Positions 1-13,500 of a DNA stretch of 64,000 bases are shown piece after piece. The translations under genes were made by a program, and so were the position numbers. Location of the stretch: the NCBI GenBank assembly GCA_963931865.1, contig OZ007506.1:10913301-10977300 (forward strand), read 5' to 3'. This stretch comes from Axinella damicornis. Its lineage: Eukaryota; Porifera; Demospongiae; Axinellida; Axinellidae. Each line of letters begins with the position of its first letter. Position 1 is the stretch's first letter. Under the pieces are notes generated by a model. The model ran no database searches. It was not told the origin of the DNA and worked only from the letters and a program-made list of their open reading frames with translations.

Positions 1-3
1 CCC

Positions 4-638
4 ACGAGGGGCAACCGCACTCCTGGTAGCCGCGGTTAAACAGTAGCACAAGCTAAGTGTGGCAGTTCGTTCCAATTATCACACATCACGTGAGTACCAT
101 GATAGCTATATACAGGGAAGATCAGAAATTATTTAGAGTGCTCTCAAGTACCATTCATAAAGTACGTAGCCGAGTTGCAACCTGCCGTATACGTGTAGCG
201 CAAGCGAAGTATTACAATACGTTCCAATTAACACACATGCTATGTGGCAACCAAGCTCAGTCGATCACGAGCAATGGCGACCAAAGGAAGACAAGACATT
301 ATTACAGCACTCACAACTTAGCCAGCACGGTGAGTTTTGGCATGTAAGCGTCAGTGAACGACAGCGATCACGGCCATGTGGTCAGAATCTTTGTGGGCCC
401 ATCGTATGACTGTACTGGCAACCAACGTCAAAGAGAGCGATCGAGCAATGGCGGCCGACGGCACGACAAAAGCGCTTGTATCTCCACCACCAAGGTGAGT
501 TTCAGCACAATTATTATGTGATTGAGTCACTGCATGATAGCAATCACGATGGTGTAGTCAGAATCTCTGTAGACCTTTCCTGCATGCTGTGAGGTTATTT
601 ACGCAGCACAATTAATTTTTCCCCTACCAGGAGTGTAA
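4..638. mobile_element. Non-autonomous DNA element, family A (copy 1)
   Basis: It begins with GGGGCAACCGCACTCCTGGTAG and ends with the inverted form CTACCAGGAGTGTAA, so the inner TIR core is CACTCCTGGTAG. Similar copies lie at 18071-18554 and, with longer inverted arms, at 6171-6565. It encodes nothing recognisable. Confidence 0.6.
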
Positions 639-803
639 CATTAATTAGTGTTACTCACGTGACCCTCAACGAATCAGACGCCTCAGAATCAATCACATGA
701 CAGAGCATTAAGTAGCTTAATGCACACTTTAGTGTGCACTATCTAGATAGTGCACACTTTTCAAAGATCAAAGGCTGTCTCGGGTCGGTGAGTTGCACTA
801 AGT

Positions 804-981
804 AGTTTAGATACCAGTTTGCAGTGCATTACGGGCTTTAGTGCACTCGGGCAATCTAGTTAACGGTCTCGGGCGGATAATGCACTCGCCTTCGGCTCGT
901 GCATTATCTCGCCCTCGACCGTTAACTAGATTGCCCTCGTGCACTAAAACCCGTAATGCACTGCAAAGTGGTATCTAAATA
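804..981. mobile_element. Foldback element with ~85-bp arms
   Basis: Two near-perfect inverted arms (about 804-888 and 895-981) meet at a loop around CCTTCGG. The arms share GTGCATTA, GTTAACTAGATTGCC and GCAGTGCATTACGGG. The transcript would form a very long hairpin. There is no coding capacity. Confidence 0.75.
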
Positions 982-993
982 TTACTTAATTAT

Positions 994-1115
994 TTAAGCG
1001 GCAATTAATTTTTCCCCTACCAGGAGTGTAAAGATTACATTACGCGGCACAATTTTTCCCCTACCAGGAGTGTAATTATTTACATCATGTGGCACAATTT
1101 TTTCCCCTACCAGGA
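994..1115. repeat. Three tandem copies of a family-A terminus
   Basis: The motif TTTTTCCCCTACCAGGAGTG recurs three times at about 50-bp spacing, each copy preceded by a variant of GCGGCACAA. It appears to be a local multiplication of the right end of the family-A element. Confidence 0.7.
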
Positions 1116-1382
1116 GTGTAATGAAGCCCATACAAATACAAGACTGGAGGCCGCATCTCCAGTTCAGTTTTCGCATGGGCTTCAATAGGAAATCCTGACT
1201 TTGGGACATCAGATCCATGAGGTGAGATATTAAAACAAGGCACAGGACATCATTTTGAACAGTGAGCTTGCCCAGTTGCCCTAACAGGTCGCTCTACCCA
1301 GAGTATGATTTCCACTTGATAAATTGATTACATAATATTATGTAATCACGTGGAGAAAACAAAACAGTCGCATGGGACTCAC

Positions 1383-1500
1383 ATGCATGTTATGGCTCTC
1401 TCCTTAACCTCTTGGTCGATGTCAGCAGCTCTCAGCCTCTTCAGGGCTGCTCCATAGATGTCCTCTACATAGGGCTGGAAGTCAAACGTGTTGGGAGCAC
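1383..1500 (-). CDS. CAND1: CAND1 exon 15 (last in window)
   Basis: Residues 562-601 ([18 protein letters not shown], then [15 protein letters not shown]). The donor GTGAGT at 1382-1381 leads into an intron that runs off the left edge; no further CAND1 exon is visible in 1-1382. Confidence 0.94.
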
Positions 1501-4500
1501 CTGCCAGGATGGGTGTGTGTACAAACTGGATTAACGGTGATTTCAAATTCTCTCCCTGCAAACAGCTTCTCTACGATCAGTGTCAAAGTAGCCCAGGCTG
1601 TTAATTTACAGGCAGAGACATGAAGAGAGCAGAACTGCTTTCCGGTTGGGTTGACCGATACCGGTACCATGTTGATACTTTAAGCGTTGATGGTATCGAT
1701 ACTCGCATGGAGTTTGATACATGCACAAAATTAAGCCATCCTTTGTCTGATGGAGGGCCAATGAGGGTCAGCCAACACACCAAAAAGCATTCCTGGTACT
1801 TCCTGCTTCCTCTATACTAACTGAAAGGTTATTCTTAAGGCAGGAGAGCTTGTTTCCATAAGGCATAACTGCTTAACTTGAAATAGAAGCTACATTAGTA
1901 CTTTTATGCACATACACCTCTTATTATGTTGTCTACCTGCATGTCTATCCTATGTAGCTATAGCCCGTATCCAACATGCCTACTTGTCTATCCTTTTAGT
2001 TGTCCACTTGTCTATCCTAGCCTCCTACTGGAAGGAGTAGGGGCAAATCAAAAACTGCATTATCTCTTAGATTTACAGTAACAGACTTGAATAGATTTTG
2101 GGATTGGTTGTTCAGGATCTAGACTAATAGAAAATAACTAGCTTGTATCCATGCTTCATTTAAAGTTCCGCGCAATTTATGAATTTGCGCAATCTCGAGA
2201 TTGCCTTACACATTTTCAGAATCCGGAAATTGCATGCCAATCTTGAGATTGCGCAGTAAATTCCGAGATTGCGCAAATGTCAAGCGCAATCTTGAGATCT
2301 GCGCGCGCAGAATCTGTGAAATTCATGAGCGCTTTGTCTTCTACTTGGCTACTTGGCTGCCGCTCATCGCGCTCGTTGTCAAAAAACGATGGGGTCGTGC
2401 ACTGCTCAGTGTAAAATGCTGATGCTGATGTTTTGTGCAAACACCGTCGTGAGGGAGTCAGCCAAATTTGAACTAGCCTGTCTGAGAAAGAAGAAGAAGA
2501 AGAAGAAAAACCGATTTTGGCAGTTTGGCTACTTTCTGATGCGACACTGGGAGTCTTCTTGGCCAGGAAAACACTCGAAGATAAATAGTAAGTTGTCATA
2601 AAGGCTTATACGTATGCTGTCTGTTTTTGAGTGATTTCAGGGGCGTAGCTAGGATTTGGAGAACGAGGAGGCATGGAGTTGTCTGCGCGCGCAAAGCGCG
2701 CCTGAAAATTTTTCGAGCTAATTAATTATTCATAAGTTAATACGCAGTGCGTGCAAACAGTTGCTCTCGAAATGCTACAGCAATATGCCGGTGCCCTGAC
2801 TGTCCCAGACTTGCAGCACTATCAGCGTTAAGAGTATACGCCGGCTCATGATCAGCCTAGCTCCTGTCTCTGTCATCAGATCGAACGCACATCGTACGTG
2901 GAGTATGCGAGACTCCGGACACGCGCGTCATTATCCAGAAAAGCGAGGAGGCAACTGCCTCCCTTGCCTCATTGCTAGCTACGCCCTAGGATTTTGAAAG
3001 ATTTTAGCAAATATTGCGTGCCACCATACACACACTTTACTAACTGGTCTCATTCACAGGCCTATAACTGGTCTGGGAGTGAGGTTAGTGAATATCCCTA
3101 ATGCTCAGTATCGTGTACACCAGCGATCACATGCTCAAGCTGTGGAAGGGGAGGTGTGAAGGAAGTGAGAATATGTCTTACCCACCCGTGGACCGTATGG
3201 TCTTCACAATGAGGTGAAGAACAAGGAGAGCTTCAGATGTTATCTTGTAAAAACTGTCGTCCACTGCAACCACCACTGCCTGCAAGGAAGAAGAGAGGGA
3301 GAAGGGGTGGAAAGAATGAGGAGGAGAGGGAGGGGACACAAGGGTGGAAGAGAGAGGAGAAGGGGGAGGGGACAGAGGGTGGAAAGAGTGAGGAGGAAGG
3401 GGATGGGACGGGAGGGTGGATAGAGTGAGGAGGAAGGGGAGGGGACAGGAGGGTGGAAAGAGTGAGGAGGAGGGGGAGAGGAGGGTGGAGTCATGAGGAA
3501 GAGGGGGAGGAGGACTTAGGAGGGTACATCAATGGACAGACATACAGACAGACTGCTCACTGGGATGATGCTCCCGATGTGTGGGTGGAGCACTTGTGGC
3601 GAGTGATGTGTGAGCATTACGGTCAAGAAGTTGAGAGCGTCAATCTTCATATTGGAAGACGATGTCTGGTCACTGGAGGGAGTGATCAGTGAAGAATGGA
3701 ACATACACCTGTAGCAGTATTAGTATATAGTCTCGGTACCAGACCCTAGCTCGCACACGGAAGTAGTGTCTGGTGCACTTGCATACATAAAAATTTGAGT
3801 TCGCGGAATTTCGGCGGGATGAATCTGATTGGTTGATTGCTGTTCGATTACCGTAGATGCAGTTAATTTCGCGGTGGGGAAATTTTCACGGTATTCGCGG
3901 ATGAAGTAAGACCGCAAATAATAAACGCGCAAAATATTTTTCCACAGCTAGGCGCTAGGCATAATAGTTACTGTCCTTCATGTTCCTGGGCTCACGCTCT
4001 CACAGTAGCTCTTCCCCGGCAGTTGCTTCGCTGTAGACGTGGTAGCCACGCATACACAGCTCGATCGCTAATTAGCTCATCCTCCATCGGCGCGATCGCA
4101 CGTGTTATTAGAGCGCCATTTTTTTCACCGGAAGTAATCAGCGAAAATTTCCCTCCGCGAAATATTTGTGTGTCACGTTTAGTGGCTAGACCGCGAAATT
4201 ATTGCCACGTGAAATAATCGGCAACTACGGTACATATCTTTTCACGCAAACACATGCACATCGCAAATTGGAGTTACAGAGAGATAGAGACAGTGATTGA
4301 CGAGACGTTAACCAAGCTTGGATACCCCGCAGCAAATCTCGAGGAGCTGGAAGCTGTGAAAGAGTTTGTAAAAGGGAAAGATGTCTTGTCTTCGTTTCTA
4401 CGCCGTATGGCAGTGGAAAGTCCCTCTGCTACGGTAGTCTGCCACCTGTGTTCGACTATTTGCACAGCAGTTCCACGCCGATGTCTATTGTTTTTGTCAT

Positions 4501-7500
4501 AAGCCCTCTGAAGGCGCTCCTGCTGGATCAGGTAACATGCAAACATCTTGTACACACACGGCCAGGTATCAGCTGCATTCTGGTCGCTAGTTAGATAATT
4601 GCCAAACCCACAATCACTTTTGAGGATCTACTTGAAGGCTATAAATACGTTTGACAACCTATTAAGAGTGAGGAGCCGGTTGCTGCACTTGCGCATGCAC
4701 AATGCGAATGAGGTGTATGTGCACATGTGCATTGCGAATGAAACGTACGCACGCACATACATACGTACGTACGCACACACGTACGTACGCACACACGTAT
4801 ACTGATGCATTTGTACTCTGTAATGGACATGTGCTTGCATATAATCTGACTTCCTTGCTTGCATCTAATACTGTAGTCTCGGTACCAGACCCTAGCTCGC
4901 ACGCGGAAGTACGGTCTGGTGCACTTGCATTCATAGACTGTTTATGGGATACGCTGACATATACAGGTTTCCCGAGTGATAATTGAAGGCGTTGATTAAT
5001 ATACAAGTAGGTGGGTGCCAGAAAACTCAAAAGTGCATGCACTCAATTTCTACTGAAACAGCTACAGAACCGATGGAATGTTCTAACTCAGAGAGCGCTA
5101 CTGCAGCTTTGGACTGATTATGCAGCGAAGTAGGGCACAGAGCTGAGTGGGTGTGTATACTTGGGATAGCTGAGTGCATGCTGAATGGCAAAGGACGAGT
5201 GAGTATTCATAGTCCCGATTTACACAGCCAACAGTCATGGTAAGTAGATTCATGAGCAGCCAAGCAGAACTGACCTTGAACAAGGTGTTGTCTAGGTCCA
5301 TTTATGAATTAAACCCTTTAAGTCCTAACGTTGCATATCAACGTGAGACTTTCAGCTTCATGATGTCACATCCGGCAATGTCCTTGCTGGGAGATAGGTT
5401 CTGCGACAGCAGAAAGGGCGGGACAGGGGGAGGTGGGCGGGTGCACCCGGAACGTGCAAACAGCATGGCCGTGTCTGGGCTCCACGGTAGAAAGGTCTTG
5501 GTCGGCACTGGGAAGGCCATTTCCGCTGTTATTAGCATAAATGGACTTAGAAAGTAGCTGTCTTGCCTGGTAGGGCCTACATTTCCAGCGTTCATGGTCC
5601 GTTGTTTAGCTACAGCAGGTTGGCATTTCTAGGGAGGCTTGATTGCAAGTTCGTTAATTGGTGGGTGTGGTTAGTCACGTACATGCTTAGTATAGCTGAA
5701 ATTACCTGTGTGAGCTGTTTCGAGCCCAGCAATGGCAGGGAACAGAAATTAGGGTATGTTTAAGTGTTCTATAGACTGAAAATGACCTAGAGAAAGAAAC
5801 TTGGGCCCTAATTTATTAAAATGGCCAACCTGGCTCTGACTAAACAGACAAGACCATGCTGCTACACATCAAGTCATTTAAAGACTCACCTGTTTCAGAT
5901 ATTGTGTGTCAGTCATATCCCTACTGACACAGGTAATAAAATGTAACAGGATGTAGGAATACCAGAACGGCAAAAAGTATGGAAAAAAGGTAGGGATGAT
6001 CACACAAAACAGTGAAGTATACAATCCCCCCTACAGAGATCTTTTTCCATATACGTGTATAATTAGGGGGGATTGTATGCTTCACGATCATCCCTACCTT
6101 GTTTCAGTACTTTCGCCGTACTGGTATCCCTACATCCTGTTACATTTTTAAATGTTCTTTATTACTTGTTCGAGGGGCAACCACACTCCTGGTAGCTGTT
6201 GCAACCTCGGTTGCGACACGCCGTAGCGCAAGCTAAGTATCGCAGCGAGTTCCAATTAACGCACATGCCACGTGCTCTGTCGATCGCTAGCAATGGCGGC
6301 CAAAGGGAAGACACAACGTTATTACAGCACTTACAACTTTGCCAGGACGGTGAGTTTTGGCATGTAAGCGTCAGTGAACGACAGCGATTACAGCTGTGTG
6401 GTCAGATTAACCGTAATAGTTTCTTGTCTTCCCTTTGGCTGCCATTGATGGAGCGTGGTTGCCACATGACATGTGCATTAATTGGAACGAATTACGATAC
6501 TTAGCTTGCGCTACGGCAAGTCGCATCCGGGGTTGTACGGCTAGCAGGAGTGCGGTTGCCCCTCGAAGATAGAAAAACAATTTCTCGTTTTGCGAGTACC
6601 TGGGATGGTACTTTCGCGACGGGTTGTTGCGACGCGAGGAGTCTTGTTGGTCATGAAAATACTCGAAGATGAACGGTATGTGGTTATAAAGGCTTATAAG
6701 TGTGAGATTTGGAGAGATTATTTTAATATTAGCACATATTGCGTGTACGTCGTATCCCTACATACAGAGTTTACTGACTCTATGATAATCTCACATGATG
6801 GATCACACGACTCACTTGAGAGAATACAGGATACCAGGCACAATGGCACCAATATGGTCATCAAGAGCTCCTGGCAGTACAGTCACAAGGGAGGTGAGTA
6901 GGCTGAAGCAGCCCTGCCGTGTCTTGACACTTTTATCTTTCAGCTGCTTGTGCAATGCCTTCACAATGGCAGGTACCTGTGTGTGCAGCAGCGTCAGGGG
7001 ACTGGGGGAGGGAGGGGGGAGTAGGTCAGTAAATGGTGGTACAGATGTTCTTAGAGATGTGGATCCCTTCAAATTAACTTAATCCCAATGGACAAGGTTG
7101 TTACATGTACATGTATGTTTGCGGCAAACCCTTGTCAGCAAGTTGTTTGAGAGGAAAAAAATCACTGCAATAGTTTCCATGGCAACAATTCACAGATGGA
7201 GCCGTGGAATCACAGGTATAGTTCTGGCTGGGTTTTACGTAGTTCCAAGATTTCATGGTCCGAGCTGTATGTGACAATAATCTATGCATCAGAGAGCTAC
7301 GTACATACATGTAACTAGAAACAATAAATGTTCTCACAAAAATCAAAAGGGATTTTAAATTGGCAATGGCAATTTGCTCATCATCAGTCCCATCCCATTG
7401 AAAAATGTAGGGTAGGTGTAATGTATACAATATACAAAATCGTTACCAAATGTTAGATTGACAGCTCATCACCACGTGAAGAACTGCCTTGATGGATGTG

Positions 7501-10500
7501 GCTGAGGAACCTACTGCTCTAGGCAGCACCATTAATAGCTACATACTTGCTTGTGTTGTGATTCATAATATCATGCCCTGAAGTACGGTGGACGCTGATG
7601 TGATCTGTACTAGCTTATTATCATGCACAGGGTGAAATTATGGTCGGACATTTTCCGACCATTTATCCAGTTTGTCCGAGCAAACATATCCATGTGTTCA
7701 GTCAAAATGTCCGTCCAGGCACATCTGCGATGACATTCTGCGTGAGTACGCAGACTCACTTTACTAGTAGTGCAAGTGCAGGTTTCACGATAACGTCCGG
7801 TCATCAGGTAATTATTCTACGTGACCGATCAATGTCGAGCATGTGCAGACAAAATGTCCGGAAGAAAGCGTGCTGCTAGTTCAGACAGAGGTCCTCCGTA
7901 AAAGAAGTGTGGTGTGATGGCGAACTACGGTAATTACGTTTTCTGTTTTTGCAATAAATGACCGTATGCCATTGGTGGAACGACCCTAAGCTTGGAAAAC
8001 TGCTGAAATACTGGATTAGCCTCGTCCCCAGGCCTCCGCCCAGATTTTATCTCGGAGCCGTGGAGAAAAATTGGGATGGCAGATCAACAGCCGAGAATGG
8101 CAGAACAAATGCTACGACTAATTCAGGGGCGGAGATATAGGGGGGGCAGGGGGGGGGCTTGAGCCCCCCCCACTTTCAAAAGCATGGGGGCTGAGCCCCC
8201 CCAAAACAGCAGGCTGGATTGTTATACTGTTGTGACTGCCCCACTTTCAAAGCAGGGGGGCTAAGCCCCCTCAAAACAACAGGCTGGATGGATACTATCC
8301 CACGAAATCTAGCACTGACTTATCACCTCGATTCTTGGGGGCCGGCGGGCGGCGACTGGATGGAGCGATTTGTTTGTGACCTCTGACCCTTAAAATGGTT
8401 GTGCATTAATTAGAGTATCATGTGCACATGGCTAGGTTTACTGAGAATGGTGAAAAGACAATCTACTTTGCTTGCGTGGTCGAAGACGATTCCGGCAAAA
8501 AAAGTGAGGGAAGAGAGTGAGAATGAAAGAGAGAAGGACGATTGTGAGTCTGAGGTTGGTTCTAGTGACATGAGCGAAGCTGACGAGGCAGAGACCACGG
8601 AAGCTGAGATGACCGGGGGATGTATGCCTAAGGCTGCACCCACTAACTGTACAGCGCAGTGCTGTGTTAGTACTGACAGAGCATTTCAGCCTGTTGACTA
8701 GCGAACACTACTGACGTTTACTAACAAGGATCTGAAGAGGAATTTTCAGCCACAGTGGTACAAACAATTTCCCTGGGTGAGCGTGTGCACTAGCTACTTC
8801 CAAAAAAGCATACTGCCTATACTGTCGACATGCTTCCCAACACAATTTGATAACATTTAGCAAAATGGGATAAAAGGCATTCACCGAAACTGGCTTTCAA
8901 AACTGGCGTAAGGCTGCGGATAAATTCAAGGCTCATGAATGTTCACATGCACACAGAGAAGCTAAAATGAAGTGGATTGCTCGTCAGCAGCCAACGATTG
9001 AAGTGCAGATAAGTTCTCAGATGGCACAACTTCAGAAGACATGGACTTTTGACGCAGCTAAGGGCGATTGTGTTCCTTACTCAGCAGGGCATTGCCATCC
9101 GAGGCCACACTGAGTCAGAAGGAAACCTACATCAACTTCTGCAAGTGTGGAGTAAGGAAAATGAGGTGGTTAAAAACTGGCTTAGAGAAAACCGATATAC
9201 AAGCCATCAGGCAGTTAATGAGCAAATTGAAATTCTAGGCCTCAGCGTGCTGCGCAGCCTTTTGAAGAAAATGACAGAAGGAAGTGGCCCTGCCTGGTTT
9301 TCAATCATTGCAGATGAGGCTACAGATGTTGTCCATACTGAACAACTGAACTTGTCAATTCGTTGGGTTAGTGACAACTATGAAGTTCACGAAGATCCTA
9401 TTGGATTGTGCAGGGTGCCTGATACAAAGGAGGAAACCTTGTTTACATTTATCAAGGACCTTCTCATTCGATGTAACCTCCCACTAGCCTTGTGCCGAGG
9501 GCAGGCTTACGATGGAGCTGCTAATATGCAGGGCAGAAGATCAGGAGTAGCAACGAGAATTAAAAGTGAGCAACCTGCAGCGCTTCCTGTACACTGTTGT
9601 GCTCACTCTTTAAATTTGTGTCTGCAAGATGCAGGAAGGAAGCTAGTGTGCCTCAGGGATGCCCTAGAAATTTGTAGAGGAATAATTGACCATATTAGAT
9701 TTTCCCCAAAGAGACTACATCTTTTCGCATCAAACCTACAAGCTTGCAGTAGTGGAGTTGGTTTGAAACCATTGTGTCCAACCAGGTGGACAGCACGGAC
9801 TGCAGCAATTGATGCCATCCTCAAAGACTACACTCTCTTGATGGATACACTGGACGAGATCCACAGAACCACTCCTGATGAGTATGGGCTGAAAGCAGGT
9901 GGTTTTCTGCAGTCCTTAGAGAAATTTAACACTCTCTTTGGCCTTAGGCTTGCCCACACTCTTTTTTGTGCAGCAGAACAAGTGTCCTTGGTCCTCCAAA
10001 AGAAGAATATATCCATACAGGATGCACTGTCTGCGGTTGATGCAGCAAAGATGTACTATCATCGACTATGTTCAGAAGAGGAGTTCAACCACTTCTCTGA
10101 TGTGATATACGCTCAGTGATGAGAGATCTGCCCCACAACTGCAGAGCTTCTTGGTAGGAGGACGTGCTTCTTCCACGGCCTCGGATCGTCAATGCGCTCG
10201 TCAACCTTCATTGCACGTGTCCATTACTCGTGCACCTCCGTATATCTTATTTCTTGGACCGTATACCTCCGTATACTACGTACACGTCATTATGATGTCA
10301 TGGTTGGTTGTTGGTTCACAGGTCAAGGCAAAAAGGGGGATTGCGTCGGCAAAAAGGGGGATTGCGTCGGCAAAAAGGTGAACGATGGCCCCGTGGTGGC
10401 ACGTATAAACGTCGAACTCGATCGGTTGACTTCCAGGGGCTCGTGTGCATTGGCGACAGCTTGGAGCTTTCACCGCTTGGGGCTTTAAGCAGCACCGAAC

Positions 10501-13500
10501 TCACCGATCTCTCTCCTTGACATGGCTTGTATAAGCCTCTCGGACAGGACGAAAACATATTACAATTAAATTCCGAAATTCCCTTGCCGAAAATAGAGTG
10601 TCTGAGCCAATTTTACCCATTTGCGTGAAGGGGTGCCGAATAATTAGGGATGCCAAATTTTTAGAAGATATACGGTAGGTCAAATTTGGAGCATACTAGG
10701 CTCAGGCCTATCTAAGCGTATTAAAAGAGGTGATGCTGAATCCACTTAACACGCCAAGAAATTCTAACAAGTGAGTCTTTAAAAGACTTGATGCGTCTCG
10801 GCACGACTTGGCATCAGCTAGAATCATGCAGAGGACATGGCAGCTGTTTAACCCTTTACGACTGCAAAACCTGTTACGTAGCTATGAGACTTTCAGCCGA
10901 AGTCAGCGTCAGTATCCTTGGAGGTTCTGTGTGAGCAAGGGGTGGGTCAGGGTGAGGTGGGAATGTTCACCCAAAGAGTGAAAGCAGTATGGTCGTGTCT
11001 GGGCTTGATGTTTAGTCAGAGCCAGTTGGGCCGTTTTAATTCATAAATGGATCTAGAGAACACCTTGGCCAATTCTTCCAGCAATTATCAAGCTACGTAG
11101 TTAGCTAGAGCTGAGTGTGTAGTTAGTATGCACTTGGGATGGCTGAGTGCAGCACACTGTGTATGGATGAGTGAGTATTCATTGTCCTGATTTACATTAG
11201 TCTTGGTGAGTGGATTCATGAGCAGCCAAGCCAAACCCATAATCATTTTTTTGAGATCTACTTGCAGGCTATAAATACGTTTGACATCCTATTAGCCCTT
11301 TAAGACCTAACGTTGCATATCTGCAACGTGAGACTTTCAGCTTCATGATGTCACATCCGGCAATGTCCTTGAGAGATAGGCTCTGCGCCAGCAGAAAGGG
11401 CGGGGCAGGGGGAGGTGGGTGGGTGCACCCGAAGGGTGCAAACAGCATGGCCGCGTCTGGGCTCAGCTTTGAACGGCCCTTGGTTGGAGCCGGGTAGGCC
11501 ATTTCTCGGGTTTTAAGCATAAATGGACTTAGAAAGTAGCTGTCTTGCCTTGTAGGCCCTCCATTTCCAGTGTTCATGGTCAGTTTTTTAGCTACGGCAG
11601 GTTGGCCACTTCTCGGGAGGCTTGATTGCAAGTTCGTTAGTTGGTGGGTGTGGTTAAGTCACGTATATGCTTAGTGTAGCTGAAATTACCTGTGTGAGCA
11701 GTTTCGAGCCCAGCAACGCCAGGGAACAGAAATTAGGGTATGTTTAAGTGTTCTATAGACTGAAAATGACCTAGAGAAATAAATTTAGGCCCTAAAGAGT
11801 TAAGCGTGTAAAGCAGGTTGCTGCACTTGTGCGGGTGCATTGCAAAAAGCGACGTACGTACGTACGTACCACGTACCTACGCATCCAGCACTTCGGTGCC
11901 AAGACAAAAAAATACTCCTAGCTAAGAGCATTTTTTGAGCTAGTTCACTCACAGAACAGCATTGCTTTCGTCGTAGTACGTAGCTCCTTCAGCCCTATTG
12001 ACTACATACTGGTGGCTAGCTACAATTCCAGCATGAAGTCATTTTGATGCAACCAGAGGTCATGGATGCCAAATGCACATCCACAGTTAACATGCAAACA
12101 CAGTGTTGCGTTCTCTTTTGCTGGTGATGGTTGCGCTTACTGGATCTGGATCCTTGTGAATTCATCATCTGGTGCCTCACTACCGCTGCGAGGAAGTTCT
12201 ACCAACCTATGTTTCAGCGTGCAACTGTTATCACGTACCCAACTAGAAGTGTTCATAGAATCAGCACGTGGATTGCTGATGTGATAGTGCTACAGCTGCA
12301 AACCTTTGTCTTCTGCACTGACCAGTAGCTACTAAAGATCAGCTCTTTTCCAGCACTGCATTCTGTCTCATTCCCAGACCACAAGGGGAGAGGGTCTGGT
12401 GTCACAAGACCAAATTCTTGTGCTTGTGGTCGCATTTGTAATTGTAAGTGTAAGAATGCAATTCGAAAAATGAATCTGATCATACTCATCAAACAGTAGG
12501 GACAATGGCGCTATGGACAAGGATGTACATGTACAGATTTAACTACTACAGAAGCTGCAGTGCACATGTACATGGTTGTAGCACCCGGGACAACTGGTCA
12601 GCAACTTGTCTGGATCTATGATAACTATGCCACCACGGAGGCGTGGCTTTCCTTTCATGACGCAGCTGCATTGCAGAACATGTACCAATACTGACTAGAA
12701 CTGTAGCTTCTTGGCTGTTATCCTGCTAGTGCATCAGAATGGTAAATTCAAAATTTCCTTGGCTGTCTCTAAACAGAGAACGCTATACCATGTTCTCTGA
12801 TTAGCTAGCCAATTACAGTACTGTAACAGTCTACTATGGCAGACCTGTCCGTGACCTCCATTGCCTCGCTCTCTGCTGCTGCCTGCTGCTGTTGCTTCTG
12901 GGTAGGTTTAGTGAGTGTCAGCAGAGCTCGGTAGGCCGTGAAGATGTCTGCCTTCACATTCTCCTCCCGCTCTGAGGACACAATCACACGACACAAATAA
13001 TACTTCAATTCCTTGAGGAAAAAATATTGCTTCCTCCAAAGAATATTATGTGACACTCTCAGACAACATCTGGAGAGTAACAACATATCAATGACAGAGC
13101 GCAGTATGGCCACTACTCTTGAACTGAGCGTCAGCTGTTCTAATAGTGCTGCGGACATGACCACGCGTACTGAAGGTGACTCACCACCTAGGGTTGAACA
13201 CCACTTTGCCAGTGCAGACATAAGCAGTGTTTCAGGGCACATCAGCAGTGCACATTTACTGCACATCATCAGCACAAATCAACACTAGCTACCAGCACTG
13301 ACCAGTACTGTGTCTGTGGATCAGCAGTGTGTCAAGCACCCCATCAGCATGCAGCACACATCAACACTGCATCAGCACAGATCAACAACGAGTCAGTATT
13401 GATCAGCACCGCATTCCATATGTACATGTAATCATAGAGCATGACACAATCAGAAAAATGGCAGATCGAGGATGCTACGTTTTGCGTGTTATTCAACCAT

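Larger units (their letters stand above)
1..1382. other. CAND1 intron 15 (partial), filled with MITEs
   Basis: No coding sequence is supported. The stretch holds a family-A element (4-638), a foldback (804-981) and three tandem copies of a family-A end (994-1115). The remainder is unremarkable. Confidence 0.7.
1501..3185. other. CAND1 intron 14
   Basis: It contains part of a repeat found also near 6590-6790, 15600 and 53700 (here about 2216-2640), and a ~350-bp family-I MITE (2640-2990). The 1501-2200 part shows nothing recognisable. Confidence 0.6.
3673..6815. other. CAND1 intron 12
   Basis: A 3.1-kb intron containing a RecQ-like pseudo-exon (4270-4531), a CACGTACGTA simple repeat (4738-4800), family-E repeat (5312-5820), an inverted-repeat MITE (5938-6149), a family-A element with long arms (6171-6565) and an inverted family-C copy (6586-6790). 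Confidence 0.7.
7002..12844. other. CAND1 intron 11
   Basis: A 5.8-kb intron holding a decayed hAT transposon (about 8447-10260), a duplicated CCCCCC-rich segment (8125-8290), a GGGATTGCGTCGGCAAAAA tandem repeat (10326-10378), family-F (10740-11290) and family-E (11293-11805) repeats. The 11880-12844 part shows nothing recognisable. Confidence 0.65.

Noticed and set aside
3178..3185. GTAAGA as the exon-14 donor of CAND1
   Set aside because: It looks stronger than GTGGGT but would shift the frame into exon 15; protein similarity supports the upstream donor.
9049..10119. Domesticated host gene from the 356-codon hAT transposase frame
   Set aside because: The frame lacks its own start and zinc finger, is preceded by stops and frameshifts and has lost the HAT dimerisation end, so it reads as decay and not domestication.
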